64,000 bases of DNA from Nitrospira_D sp035465795. Lineage in GTDB: Bacteria; Nitrospirota; Nitrospiria; Nitrospirales; Nitrospiraceae. The stretch lies in NCBI RefSeq assembly GCF_049546785.1, contig NZ_JBMWAN010000007.1:1-64000 (forward strand), given 5' to 3'. Below are positions 55,983-64,000 of the stretch, one piece after another. Position numbers and translations under genes: made by a program. Numbering within the stretch: the stretch's first letter is position 1; every line of letters begins with the position of its first letter. The notes under the pieces are model-generated. The model was not told where the DNA came from. It did no database searches and worked only from the letters and a program-made list of their open reading frames with translations.

Positions 55983-57437
55983 CTAGGCCGGGGAGACCGG
56001 TCCGGCCAGATACCGCACGACCTTCTCCGCCGCCACCGCCCCGTCGCGGATACAATCGGGAATGCCGACGCCGCGATACCCGGCCCCGGTCAGGACCAAC
56101 CCGCCATACCGGCTGAGCGCCGCATCCAGCTGGGTGAGCCGGTCAAGATGCCCGATCGTGTATTGCGGCATCGCCTTCCACCAGCGATTCACTTCGACAT
56201 AGGTCGGCTCCGCCGTGAGGCCGCAGAGGGCGGACAGCTCCCCCCGCACGATCTTGACCAAGGCCGCATCATCCATCTCCAGGATCCGTTCGCGCCCCAC
56301 GCCGCCGAGGTAACAGCGGATCAAGACCTGATCGCCCGGCGCCCGATGGGGCCACTTGAGCGACGTCCAGGTCGCCGCAATCAAGTCACGACCCTCCGCG
56401 CGCGGCACGACGAAGCCGAACCCCTGCACGGATTTCGCCACCGCCGCAGCCGGATAGGCCATCGCGATCGTCGCCGTGGAGGCGTAGGGAATCATCTCCA
56501 GCAAACCGCCGGCGATCGGGGTGAGCGGCCGCAGCAGATCGGCCGAGACATAGGCCGGCGTCGCCAGCACGAGACTTTCTGACGACAAGGCCGAGCCATC
56601 GTCCAGAATCAGGTCATACATCCAGCGTCCCGGTTGATGGGACCGCACGCGCAGCGCGTTCACCGAACATCCCAGCCGCAGATCCACCCCCTGCTGAGCC
56701 AAGCGCGCCACGAGCGCCGTAACAAGCTCGCTGAGCCCGTGCTTGAGACTGACGAACATCGTCCGCTTGGTCCCCTTCGCCGCCACCGGCGGCGCATGCT
56801 GTTTCGCCGCCATCATGCCGCGAATGATGCTCCCGTGCGTCTGTTCGAGTTCGAGGAAGCGCGGGAAGGTCGCCTTGAGGCTCATCTGCTCCGCATCACC
56901 GGCGTAAATCCCGGCCATCAAGGGTTCCAGCACCCGCTCAAACGCCTGCGCCCCGAACCGGCGGCGGAAAAATGAGGCGAGCGATTCGTCTTCGCCCGAC
57001 CGCTTCGCCGGCACCACCACATCCAGCCCCATGCGGGCCAGGCCGGTCCAGCTGAGCAGGCCGCTGCGCAGAAAGGGTCCCAACTGCTTCGGGACGAACG
57101 TGATGAGCCCCTCGGGTAATTCATGCAACCGTCCGCCGTGCAGCACGAACGCTTTCTTGCCCGTCTCATTGGTATTGATGAGCTGATCCGTCAGACCAAG
57201 TTTGCGGCACAGCTCCAGGCCCGCCGGTTTTTGGGACAGAAAGGAGTCCGGCCCTGCTTCGGTCACCAGATCGCCGATGCGGTGGGTAACGATCTTTCCG
57301 CCCCAGGACGGGCCGGATTCCAGCACTGTGCAACGGAGCGAGAGGCCTGCCGCCGCCGCGTGCTCCTGAAGGGCAAACGCGGTCGCGAGGCCGGAAATGC
57401 CGCCGCCGACAATCGCCACTGTACGAGAGATAGCCAC
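55983..57437 (-). CDS. hemG: Protoporphyrinogen oxidase, FAD type
   Basis: The enzyme oxidises protoporphyrinogen or coproporphyrinogen IX in haem synthesis (HemY is an equivalent name). The FAD-binding 'VAIVGGGISGLATAFAL' is at the N-terminus and the C-terminal 'YGGLVLTGAGYRGVGIPDCI' completes the FAD site. Length is 484. It starts three bases after the hemH stop, last of a hemE-hemH-hemG cluster. Confidence 0.95.
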   Translation of the reverse strand: MAISRTVAIVGGGISGLATAFALQEHAAAAGLSLRCTVLESGPSWGGKIVTHRIGDLVTEAGPDSFLSQKPAGLELCRKLGLTDQLINTNETGKKAFVLHGGRLHELPEGLITFVPKQLGPFLRSGLLSWTGLARMGLDVVVPAKRSGEDESLASFFRRRFGAQAFERVLEPLMAGIYAGDAEQMSLKATFPRFLELEQTHGSIIRGMMAAKQHAPPVAAKGTKRTMFVSLKHGLSELVTALVARLAQQGVDLRLGCSVNALRVRSHQPGRWMYDLILDDGSALSSESLVLATPAYVSADLLRPLTPIAGGLLEMIPYASTATIAMAYPAAAVAKSVQGFGFVVPRAEGRDLIAATWTSLKWPHRAPGDQVLIRCYLGGVGRERILEMDDAALVKIVRGELSALCGLTAEPTYVEVNRWWKAMPQYTIGHLDRLTQLDAALSRYGGLVLTGAGYRGVGIPDCIRDGAVAAEKVVRYLAGPVSPA

Positions 57438-57440
57438 GGG

Positions 57441-58385
57441 TTAGTCTGTCAGAGCCGCTTCGTGCGCATCGATGACCGAGACCAGCGTCTCGACCAGCGC
57501 CGGCGACGCATTGAGCATGGGGATCCGCTCCAGCTGCATCCCCTTCGTTTCGGCCAGCTGTTTGAGTTCAATGTCGATATCGAACAGCGTCTCGACATGG
57601 TCGCACAGAAACCCGATGGGCGCGACCAGCACATGCCGCCGCCCTTCACGATGCAGGTCTTCGAGGGCCGATTCGACCGTGGGCCCGAGCCAGGCTTCAC
57701 CGGAACGCCCCTGGCTTTGGTAGGCAAACCGGGTCGGCTGACTGCCCAGCAAGGCGGTCACCGCCTCAACCGTTCCGCGCACCTCCTGAGGATACGGATC
57801 TCCCATCTGCACGATCCGCTCCGGCAGGCTGTGCGCGGTAAAGAGAACAGGGACTCGGCCTCGCACATCGGCAGGAAACTTCAAGAGCCCCTGACGGATG
57901 TTTTCCACAATGGCGGCAACGAGTTGCGGATGGCGGTTCCAGCTTCCCACATAGCTTACGGGACAAGTGCTCTGCAAGCTGGATCGCGCCTCTTCGACTT
58001 TCTTTTGATAGGCGCCGGTGCTCAGCGACGACTGTTGCGGCGCCATGCAGAAACCGATCACGCGCTTCGGCTGTTCGTGCAGCAATTCCGCATACGTTTC
58101 TTTGATAAAGGGATGCCAGTGCCGGAGTCCCATATACACCCGATAGCGGCCCCGGCCGTCCTGATTCAGCCTCGCCTCGAGCTTCTTGGCGAGCTCCTGC
58201 GTGATTCCGACAGCCGGAGACTTGCCGCCCGTCGCGCGGTAGCGCGCTCGAATTTCTTCAACCAATTCGGGGGGCGTCGGACGTCCGCCGCGAACGTCTT
58301 TCAAGAAGGGCTCGACGTTTTCCAGGGAGTCCGGCCCCCCCATCGCCATGAGCAGCACTGCGGTCATGTTCTGGGGTCCTGACAT
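57441..58385 (-). CDS. hemH: Ferrochelatase
   Basis: HemH inserts iron into a porphyrin. The active-site His is in 'FTAHSLPERIV', and 'GFMCD'-like 'IGFLCDHVETLFDID' is the second signature. I take the ATG at 58385, with AAGGA seven bases upstream; a TTG at 58391 is in frame. The product has 314 residues. Confidence 0.96.
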   Translation of the reverse strand: MSGPQNMTAVLLMAMGGPDSLENVEPFLKDVRGGRPTPPELVEEIRARYRATGGKSPAVGITQELAKKLEARLNQDGRGRYRVYMGLRHWHPFIKETYAELLHEQPKRVIGFCMAPQQSSLSTGAYQKKVEEARSSLQSTCPVSYVGSWNRHPQLVAAIVENIRQGLLKFPADVRGRVPVLFTAHSLPERIVQMGDPYPQEVRGTVEAVTALLGSQPTRFAYQSQGRSGEAWLGPTVESALEDLHREGRRHVLVAPIGFLCDHVETLFDIDIELKQLAETKGMQLERIPMLNASPALVETLVSVIDAHEAALTD

Positions 58386-58395
58386 ATTCAATCCT

Positions 58396-58482
58396 TAGGC
58401 GAGGGGCACCAGGCGAGCGGCTAGGGGAAAGAGACGTCCATTCCAACGTTCAACCTCTCGCCCCTCACCCCTCGCCACTTGC
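58396..58482. repeat. Low-confidence palindromic spacer between hemE and hemH
   Basis: Left sequence starting AGGCGAGGGG and right sequence ending CCTCGCCACTTGCCT are partly inverted copies, similar in style to the repeats near 50.9 and 62.3 kb but with less identity. Confidence 0.35.
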
Positions 58483-59508
58483 CTATCGTTGGCTGAGCTT
58501 GTGGACCATATCGATAGCAGCCGCGACATGATCGACGGGGGTGCCAGGCAGAATGCCGTGACCGAGATTGAAGATGTGCCCCGGCCGATTACCGGCCCGC
58601 CGCAAGATATCCTCGACACGCCGTTCGATTTCATGCAGAGGAGCGAAGAGCACGAGCGGATCCAGATTGCCTTGCACCGCGCGGTCGTGCCCGACCATGG
58701 CCCACCCTTCATCCAGGTGGACCCGCCAATCGAGACCGATGACATCCCCGCCGGCCTCGCGCATCTGCCGGAGGATGGCGGTGGTCCCGGTGCCGAAATG
58801 AATCAGCGGCACGCCTTCGTGCTTGAGTCCGTCGAAAATCAGCTGGACGTGCGGCTTCACATACTCGGCGTAGTCGCCCGCCGAGAGACAGCCGACCCAG
58901 CTGTCAAACAGTTGAATCGCCTGCGCCCCCGCTTTGATCTGCCGGCGCAAATAGCCGGTGATCACGCGGGCGAACTTGTCCATCAGCTTGTGCCACGCGG
59001 CCGGATCCCCGTACATCATCTGCTTGGTGTGCTGATAGTTCCGCGATCCCCCGCCCTCGATGGCGTAGCTCGCGAGCGTAAAGGGCGCACCCGCGAATCC
59101 GATGAGGGGCACGCGTCCGTTCAGCGCACGGCGCGTTTGCCGGATGGCTTCCGCGACATAATCCAGCTCATCGCCATCGACGACTTTGAGGCGCTCGACG
59201 GCCGCGCGGTCGCGAACCGGGTTATGAATGACCGGACCTTCCCCCTCGGCAAATTCCAGGCTGATGCCCATCGGCTCGAGCGGGAGCAGGATATCGGCAA
59301 AAATAATGGCCGCATCGAGCGGGAACCGGTCGATGGGCTGGAGTGTGACCTGTGTCGCCAACTCGGGCGTCTTGCACATTTCCAGAATCGAGTGTTTCGC
59401 CCGGAGAGCCCGGTATTCAGACATATAGCGGCCCGCCTGGCGCATGAACCAGACCGGCGTACAATCGACCGGCTCACGCCGGCAGGCTTTGAGAAAACGA
59501 TCATTCAT
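58483..59508 (-). CDS. hemE: Uroporphyrinogen decarboxylase
   Basis: HemE converts uroporphyrinogen III to coproporphyrinogen III. The signature 'PVWFMRQAGRYMSEYRALR' is near the N-terminus, with 'GFAGAPFTLASYAIEGG' in the middle. Length is 341. It is first of the three haem genes. Confidence 0.97.
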   Translation of the reverse strand: MNDRFLKACRREPVDCTPVWFMRQAGRYMSEYRALRAKHSILEMCKTPELATQVTLQPIDRFPLDAAIIFADILLPLEPMGISLEFAEGEGPVIHNPVRDRAAVERLKVVDGDELDYVAEAIRQTRRALNGRVPLIGFAGAPFTLASYAIEGGGSRNYQHTKQMMYGDPAAWHKLMDKFARVITGYLRRQIKAGAQAIQLFDSWVGCLSAGDYAEYVKPHVQLIFDGLKHEGVPLIHFGTGTTAILRQMREAGGDVIGLDWRVHLDEGWAMVGHDRAVQGNLDPLVLFAPLHEIERRVEDILRRAGNRPGHIFNLGHGILPGTPVDHVAAAIDMVHKLSQR

Positions 59509-59859
59509 AATCGGCGCATTCTAAGGATGCGACTGCAGAGGTGTCAAATGACGGTGCGGTCTCGTGCGTGACGCCCGGGCTAGGGGGAACAGTCCCGTAA
59601 AAAACAGCGGCATCACCGGTCACATACAATAACCGCCTGCCACACAGGAATCGGCAACCACTGTTTTACTTTTTCAATGTGGCATGTATAATGACGTCTC
59701 AATACCACGCTGGACGAACCATTACAGAGGAAACCCAGCATCTGCGGCCTGCCTGAGCCCGATTTTCCCTAGTGCCGCACTCCTGCGCAGTTAACCGGGA
59801 AACCGGCGCACTCTTTCTGAAAGAAGTGCCGCGTCGATCCCTGACCTGGAGGTAAGTGA
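59509..59859. other. Divergent spacer with desaturase promoter and long leader
   Basis: This 351-base spacer holds the desaturase promoter (separate entry) and a transcribed leader of about 160 bases. Within the leader, TGCGC and GCGCA enclose CCGGGAAACCGG, and CACTCTTTC faces GAAAGAAGTG, so hairpins are possible near the ribosome binding site. No known riboswitch fold was recognised. Confidence 0.5.
59665..59692 (+). promoter_or_regulatory. Probable sigma-70 promoter of desaturase gene
   Basis: TTTACT at 59665-59670 and a perfect TATAAT at 59687-59692 are 16 bases apart. The start of the desaturase lies 168 bases further on. Confidence 0.6.
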
Positions 59860-60834
59860 ATGTCCGACGTACACACCATCCAACCAACTCGAGGTCAGGA
59901 ACTCTGGCTGACGGTCCTGCGCTGGTTCGACTCCTGGGCCGGCCTTGAGCACATGAAGACGGACGGCGTGCCCAAGATGGACTGGCTGCGTTGCATTCCT
60001 CTCATAGCCGTTCATGTGATGTGCCTCGGGGTCATCTGGGTGGGATGGAGTTGGACGGCCGTCGCCGTCGCCGTCGCCTTTTATTTTGCGCGCATGTTCG
60101 CCATCACCGGCTGGTATCACCGCTACTTCTCGCATCGCACGTTCAAAACTTCTCGCGCCGTTCAATTCGCCTTTGCCGTGCTGGGGGGATCCTGCGCCCA
60201 ACGCGGGCCGCTCTGGTGGGCCGGCCATCACCGACACCATCATATCGCTTCCGATACCCCAGACGATGTGCATTCCCCGCGGCAGGGCGGGTTTCTCTGG
60301 TCGCACATGGGGTGGTTTACATCCCAGACCCATTTTGCACCGCGCCTCAAGAACATCCAGGACTTTGCGAAATACCCGGAACTGCGTTTCCTCGACCGGT
60401 TCGATATCCTTGTCCCCACCCTCGCCGGATTCGGGATGTTCGGATTGGGACAACTCCTGGAGGCCTATGCGCCGGGCCTGGGCACCAACGGCCCGCAGAT
60501 GTTGATTTGGGGCTTCTTTATTTCAACGGTGGCCCTGATTCACGGCACATGCACCATCAATTCACTCTCGCACGTCTACGGCTCGCAGCGATACGTCACC
60601 GGCGACGACAGCCGCAACAATTTCATCCTGGCGCTCATCACCATGGGCGAAGGATGGCACAACAACCACCACTACTACCCCGCCTCGACCAGGCAGGGAT
60701 TCTACTGGTGGGAAATCGACATGACGTATTACTGCTTAAAGCTGATGGAGAAGGTCGGGCTCGTCTGGGATATCCGCGATGTGCCCGACTATGTGCGGGA
60801 AGGCAAAACGAAGCAGGAAGCCGTCGCGGTGTAA
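59860..60834 (+). CDS. Membrane fatty acid (acyl-CoA type) desaturase
   Basis: The 324-residue protein has the three His boxes of stearoyl-CoA-type desaturases: HRYFSH (His87-His92), HRHHH near 125 and HNNHH near 265. They hold a di-iron centre that introduces a delta-9 double bond. Four membrane segments lie at about 45-80 and 180-220. It starts at 59860 with GGAGG upstream. The electron donor is not in the neighbourhood, although ferredoxins lie elsewhere in the window. Confidence 0.95.
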   Translation: MSDVHTIQPTRGQELWLTVLRWFDSWAGLEHMKTDGVPKMDWLRCIPLIAVHVMCLGVIWVGWSWTAVAVAVAFYFARMFAITGWYHRYFSHRTFKTSRAVQFAFAVLGGSCAQRGPLWWAGHHRHHHIASDTPDDVHSPRQGGFLWSHMGWFTSQTHFAPRLKNIQDFAKYPELRFLDRFDILVPTLAGFGMFGLGQLLEAYAPGLGTNGPQMLIWGFFISTVALIHGTCTINSLSHVYGSQRYVTGDDSRNNFILALITMGEGWHNNHHYYPASTRQGFYWWEIDMTYYCLKLMEKVGLVWDIRDVPDYVREGKTKQEAVAV

Positions 60835-60859
60835 GAATCCAGGCTTCCGTGTCCGCTGT

Positions 60860-61327
60860 TCACACCCATTCAGACTCATCGCGGGCAGGTTTGGTGACGA
60901 CCTGCCCGGCCAATGACCGGCGGATGCGCTGACTCTGCCCGTCCAACTCTGACACCTGTTCATCGCCGACAATCCAGGCATCCGCAGGATCGAGTTCAAT
61001 TCGATAGTGATTCTTACGTGTCGAGAACCACTCGATGTAGGGATGCGGCGCCAGGTTGGGGTGAGGATCGAACGACATCAGATTCACGTCGCCGACTTGA
61101 GGGTTTTCCATATCGCCGATCACCTGCCCGGCCAGATCCTCGTCCTCGAAGTGGCTGTTGCGAAACTGAATCACCTTTCCCGCGATCTCGCCCTTGAAGT
61201 TCCCGCGCAAGTACACATCGACCGGCCCGATCGCGGCAAAGGTGATCGTACCGACCACCGTCCCCTCGACCCGATTGTCCAAGAACCCTTCCTGCACCCA
61301 ACGCCCATTGCCGAATTTTTGCGCCAT
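60860..61327 (-). CDS. Soluble protein of unknown function
   Basis: From the ATG at 61327 (GGGAGG upstream) the protein has 155 residues, beta-rich, with 'VEGTVVGTITFAAIGPVDVYLRGNFKG' and a D-P-H-P-N-L-A-P-H-P-Y motif. No family is recognised. Longer starts up to 61417 overlap the DMT gene and are rejected. Confidence 0.75.
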   Translation of the reverse strand: MAQKFGNGRWVQEGFLDNRVEGTVVGTITFAAIGPVDVYLRGNFKGEIAGKVIQFRNSHFEDEDLAGQVIGDMENPQVGDVNLMSFDPHPNLAPHPYIEWFSTRKNHYRIELDPADAWIVGDEQVSELDGQSQRIRRSLAGQVVTKPARDESEWV

Positions 61328-61343
61328 GCCACTCGCCTCCCGA

Positions 61344-62213
61344 TTACGCAGCCGGTGAAGCCTCCACCGCCCGCTCCGCCTCATTCCTGTTTGGTTCCAG
61401 CGAACCGATAATGACACCGGTCAAAATCAGCATGCTCCCCAGCCACCCTTGCCAGTCCAGCGACTCACCGAGAAAATACCACGCAAGCCAGGCCGCATAG
61501 GCGGGCTCCAGGGCAAAGAGCAACGCCACCTGTTGGGCGGGAATCAGTTGCTGTGCCCACATCTGAATCGCAAAAGCGAGCGTCGCGAGCCCTCCGGTGA
61601 TGGCAAGCCCGATAAAGAGGACCGTCGTGGGAACGAAGGCGCTCAGTGGAGGTTGCTCCCACAACATCGCCAGCAACATGAGGCCGGACATCGCCACCAT
61701 CTGCCAGGCAAACAACGACGTGGCATCCACCTCCCTGGTAAACCGTTCCAGACAGGCAATATGCGCGGCAAAGGCCATGGCACAGCCGAGGGTCAGAACA
61801 TCGCCGAGATTCAGAACCGCAGTCGGCCGCACGAGACACCAGAGCCCCGCGGTGGCGACTCCGGTTGCCAGCCAAGAGCGCATCCCGAACCGGCGGAGGA
61901 TCAAGGGAACGAAGACGACATACAGGGTAGTGATAAAGGCCGAGTTGGAGGCGCTTGTATAGCGCAAGCCCACCGTCTGGAGCACATAGCCAAAAAACAA
62001 CCAGCCGGTCGCAATGGCACTGGCCCTCAGCACCGCCCGATCGCACGACAGAGGCCGGGCCATCAGCAGCAGACAAATCCCGACCAGCATCGCCCCTAAG
62101 AAAAATCTCAAAAATAAGAACGAGAGGGGAGGGATTTGCTCAAGCACCGCTTTTGTCGCGGGAAACGTCGCACCCCAGATGAGGGTGGTGAGTAGCAGCG
62201 CGAGTCGTGGCAT
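61344..62213 (-). CDS. EamA/DMT family transporter
   Basis: The 289-residue protein has ten hydrophobic helices in two EamA halves ('LLLTTLIWGATFPATKAVL' and 'EPAYAAWLAWYFLGESL'). DMT transporters export metabolites; the substrate is unknown. Confidence 0.92.
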   Translation of the reverse strand: MPRLALLLTTLIWGATFPATKAVLEQIPPLSFLFLRFFLGAMLVGICLLLMARPLSCDRAVLRASAIATGWLFFGYVLQTVGLRYTSASNSAFITTLYVVFVPLILRRFGMRSWLATGVATAGLWCLVRPTAVLNLGDVLTLGCAMAFAAHIACLERFTREVDATSLFAWQMVAMSGLMLLAMLWEQPPLSAFVPTTVLFIGLAITGGLATLAFAIQMWAQQLIPAQQVALLFALEPAYAAWLAWYFLGESLDWQGWLGSMLILTGVIIGSLEPNRNEAERAVEASPAA

Positions 62214-62227
62214 GGGAGGGGGCTTCG

Positions 62228-62330
62228 AGTGATCGGTGAAGGGTGATCAGTGATGAGCGAGACGAACTGGATCCCGAAGGATCACCAAATATCTCGCCCA
62301 CTCGTCACTCATCACACCTCACTGGTCACG
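62228..62330. repeat. Imperfect palindrome downstream of small ORF
   Basis: This is a second copy of the dispersed element near 50.9 kb. It shares GTGATCGGTGAAG (62229-62241) and GTCACTCATCAC (62304-62315) with it, and its two ends are inverted with respect to each other. Confidence 0.7.
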
Positions 62331-62333
62331 GAA

Positions 62334-62537
62334 CTACGGTTTGCACAGCGCGCAGCGGCGCTGATAGGTCGTCCCGGCCTGCTCCATCGCCAGGAGCGCC
62401 CGCTCCTTATCGGGATAGTCGAACCATCCTCCCTCCCAGAAATCACTGGAAGACACGTTCGAGGGCACTTCCGAGCAGCGATCCTTGTGCAGCGTCACCC
62501 GGTCAATGGATCGGGCGATATGAACCCAGTACGTCAT
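62334..62537 (-). CDS. Small protein of unknown function
   Basis: About 67 residues from the ATG at 62537, rich in Trp, Tyr and charged residues, with a C-terminal 'RRCALCKP' CxxC. It abuts the palindromic repeat. No clear ribosome binding site is seen, so its coding status is likely but not certain. Confidence 0.55.
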   Translation of the reverse strand: MTYWVHIARSIDRVTLHKDRCSEVPSNVSSSDFWEGGWFDYPDKERALLAMEQAGTTYQRRCALCKP

Positions 62538-62632
62538 GAATGCCAATCAGGGAATAAGAGGTGTGAGGATGAGACGCCGCCGCGACGGCCGTCAACCAAC
62601 TGCGCCCCATCCCGTGACAGATTGCGCAGAGG

Positions 62633-62809
62633 CTAAGGAATGAGCTGCCATTCGTCTTTTTCGATGAACACCTTGACGCCGGTCTCCAGCTTTTTCACGT
62701 CGTCTTTGTCGAAGAGCCGCATGTATCGCTCGATCCGGTCCTCTTCATCGATCCGCTCTTCCTGCATGACCCCGTTGTTCCCTTTGTACTTCCGAATCAA
62801 CACTGACAT
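62633..62809 (-). CDS. Small protein of unknown function
   Basis: The ATG at 62809 follows AGAGGAGG and gives 58 residues with a repeated acidic-basic pattern ('RIDEEDRIERYMRLFDKDDVKKLE'). It has no signal or membrane segment. The strong ribosome binding site supports translation. Confidence 0.65.
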   Translation of the reverse strand: MSVLIRKYKGNNGVMQEERIDEEDRIERYMRLFDKDDVKKLETGVKVFIEKDEWQLIP

Positions 62810-62966
62810 CGACAGCCTCCTCTGATCACACTGGCAGTTCAACTATCTGGTTATGCTACAATAAGGCAAAGTTTGTCGGCCGGTCAAGAGCGCCCATTAT
62901 GGAAGCAGTCGGCAGCCTTGCCGAACAGACCGGTCACTTGAACGGGAAGAGAAAGGGACTGCGGCT

Positions 62967-63275
62967 ATGCCTGTCTATGAATATCGTTGCGGAAAATGCT
63001 CGAAAGACTTCGAAGCCACTCAATCCGTCCATGCGCGGCCGGAAGATACCGAATGCCCCTTCTGCCATGCCCAAGAGGCCACACGGCTGCTCTCCTCTTT
63101 CGCGTCCACAATCAAGGGCGACCATAAGCCGGGCTTTGCCGAGCTGAAGGCCAAGTCCATGATCAACGAACGCATGGATAAATTCGCCAAACTCCCTCCG
63201 CTCAACGCCAAGCGCAACGTGCCGCAGCCCAACACCTCCTCCGACTCAAACCCCATCACAGGCACCGGATCATAA
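62967..63275 (+). CDS. FmdB-type zinc ribbon protein
   Basis: The 102-residue protein opens 'MPVYEYRCGKCSKDFE', with Cys8, Cys11, Cys30 and Cys33 forming a zinc ribbon. This is the FmdB/CxxC regulatory protein family, whose role is unclear. The C-terminal tail is polar and disordered. Confidence 0.93.
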   Translation: MPVYEYRCGKCSKDFEATQSVHARPEDTECPFCHAQEATRLLSSFASTIKGDHKPGFAELKAKSMINERMDKFAKLPPLNAKRNVPQPNTSSDSNPITGTGS

Positions 63276-63337
63276 ACGATGCGCCCGCGCTCTTCGTCGC
63301 CTCTCTTCTGGAACCGCTTCACAAGAAAGGATGGAGC

Positions 63338-64000
63338 ATGATCGCCAGACTGCTGCTCGCGTGTGGAATCATCCTCATGGGTGAGGTCTCGCTTCCCCCG
63401 TCTTCGCACGCGGAGGTTTCAGGAAGTCTGGTCATTGCCGGAAACGGACCGGAGCTCAACACGCTGGAATCCCTGGCACGCGCATTCGAAAAAGCCAACC
63501 CCCGCACCTATATCGACCTCCTGTGGGACGACAGCTCCAAGCCCCTCGAACTCGTGAAGTCCGGACAGGCACAGATTGCCATTACCGGGGCGGAAGATCC
63601 GGCGTTTGCCGCCAGACAGATCGGCTGGGACGGCATCGGCATCCTGGTGCACCTGTCCAATTTCACGAAAGAACTGACCAAGCAGCAGGTGGCGGATATT
63701 TTCTCCGGCGCAGTGAAAGAATGGTCGGAGCTCGGCGGACCGGACACGAAAATCCTTCTCATCAATCGCCCGCGAAATCAGAACATCCGGGACGCGTTTG
63801 AAACGCAGCTCGGCATCACCGGGAAAATCCCGGACTCAGCCAAAGTCATCGGAGGAGACGAAAAAGTCGTCAAAACCGTTGTGGGAACGCTCCCTCCCTT
63901 GTCAGCCGTCGCCTATATTTCGATGAGCACCGGTCTTTCCGTGGTCTCAACCGGGGTGGCCGTGCGCCTGCTGCCGGTCGACAACGTCGAGCCCCAGGCG
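63338..64000 (+). CDS. PstS-like substrate-binding protein, cut by right edge
   Basis: The ATG at 63338 follows AAAGGA. A signal peptide ends near 'SSHAE'. The mature part, 'GSLVIAGNGPELNTLESLARAFEKANP' and 'LTKQQVADIFSGAVKEWSELGG', matches the periplasmic phosphate-binding-like family (PstS). The frame is open to position 64000, 221 codons, so the C-terminus is missing. It may bind phosphate or another anion; specificity residues cannot be judged. Confidence 0.88.
   Translation, partial: MIARLLLACGIILMGEVSLPPSSHAEVSGSLVIAGNGPELNTLESLARAFEKANPRTYIDLLWDDSSKPLELVKSGQAQIAITGAEDPAFAARQIGWDGIGILVHLSNFTKELTKQQVADIFSGAVKEWSELGGPDTKILLINRPRNQNIRDAFETQLGITGKIPDSAKVIGGDEKVVKTVVGTLPPLSAVAYISMSTGLSVVSTGVAVRLLPVDNVEPQA

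Overview
The window is a 64 kb piece of a GC-rich (about 60%) bacterial chromosome. The gene set points to a Nitrospira-like member of the Nitrospirota: haem genes hemE-hemH-hemG, NtrY/NtrX, QueC, squalene/phytoene synthase, many small c-type, cupredoxin and Fe-S proteins, an RpoS-like sigma factor, and dense two-component signalling. That assignment is inferred from gene content; there is no rRNA in the window to confirm it. No transposase, integrase, phage gene or CRISPR array was seen.

Layout. Positions 1-12.5 kb hold secreted RTX (calcium-binding nonapeptide repeat) proteins on the minus strand: one cut by the left edge, one of 2529 residues with a lipase-like N-terminus, a companion lipoprotein, a small DUF3467-like protein and what looks like an eroded RTX fragment. 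Positions 12.6-21.8 kb are a tightly coupled type I restriction-modification operon (hsdM, hsdS, a DUF4062/ATPase/winged-helix protein, a 66-residue ORF, hsdR, a DUF45 metallopeptidase). hsdS is broken by one extra G in a seven-G tract, which suggests phase variation or a base-calling error.

Positions 22-31 kb are mostly housekeeping genes on the minus strand: an SPFH lipoprotein, cytochrome c, queC, a DksA-type protein, apt, an RpoS-like sigma factor, acylphosphatase, tRNA-Pro, alanine dehydrogenase and a secreted Lon-type protease domain. A plus-strand cluster of small redox proteins follows (a CxxC protein, a thioredoxin-like 2Fe-2S ferredoxin, an unknown protein and a 4Fe-4S ferredoxin). 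Positions 31-39.6 kb carry a DUF4382 lipoprotein, cupredoxin plus squalene/phytoene synthase, htpX plus a glutathione peroxidase-like protein, an MFS transporter and yqeY.

Positions 39.7-44 kb form a signalling cluster: REC-CxxC protein, REC-GGDEF diguanylate cyclase, GAF hybrid histidine kinase with two receivers, and a stand-alone HPt protein. Positions 44-49.5 kb hold DUF72, a GIY-YIG protein next to a run of palindromes, tRNA-Ala, purM-purN, a DUF4197 lipoprotein and a second REC-CxxC protein. Positions 49.5-55.9 kb carry ntrY-ntrX, DUF1844, mazG and two proteins of unknown function. Positions 56-59.5 kb are hemE-hemH-hemG. The right end has a fatty acid desaturase with its own promoter and long leader, a DMT-family exporter, small proteins, an FmdB-type zinc ribbon protein and the start of a PstS-like binding protein cut by the right edge.

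The parts most worth following up are the hsd operon (frameshifted hsdS, inserted DUF4062 protein, four-base start/stop overlaps), the secreted Lon domain with an intact Ser-Lys dyad, and the intergenic palindromes.
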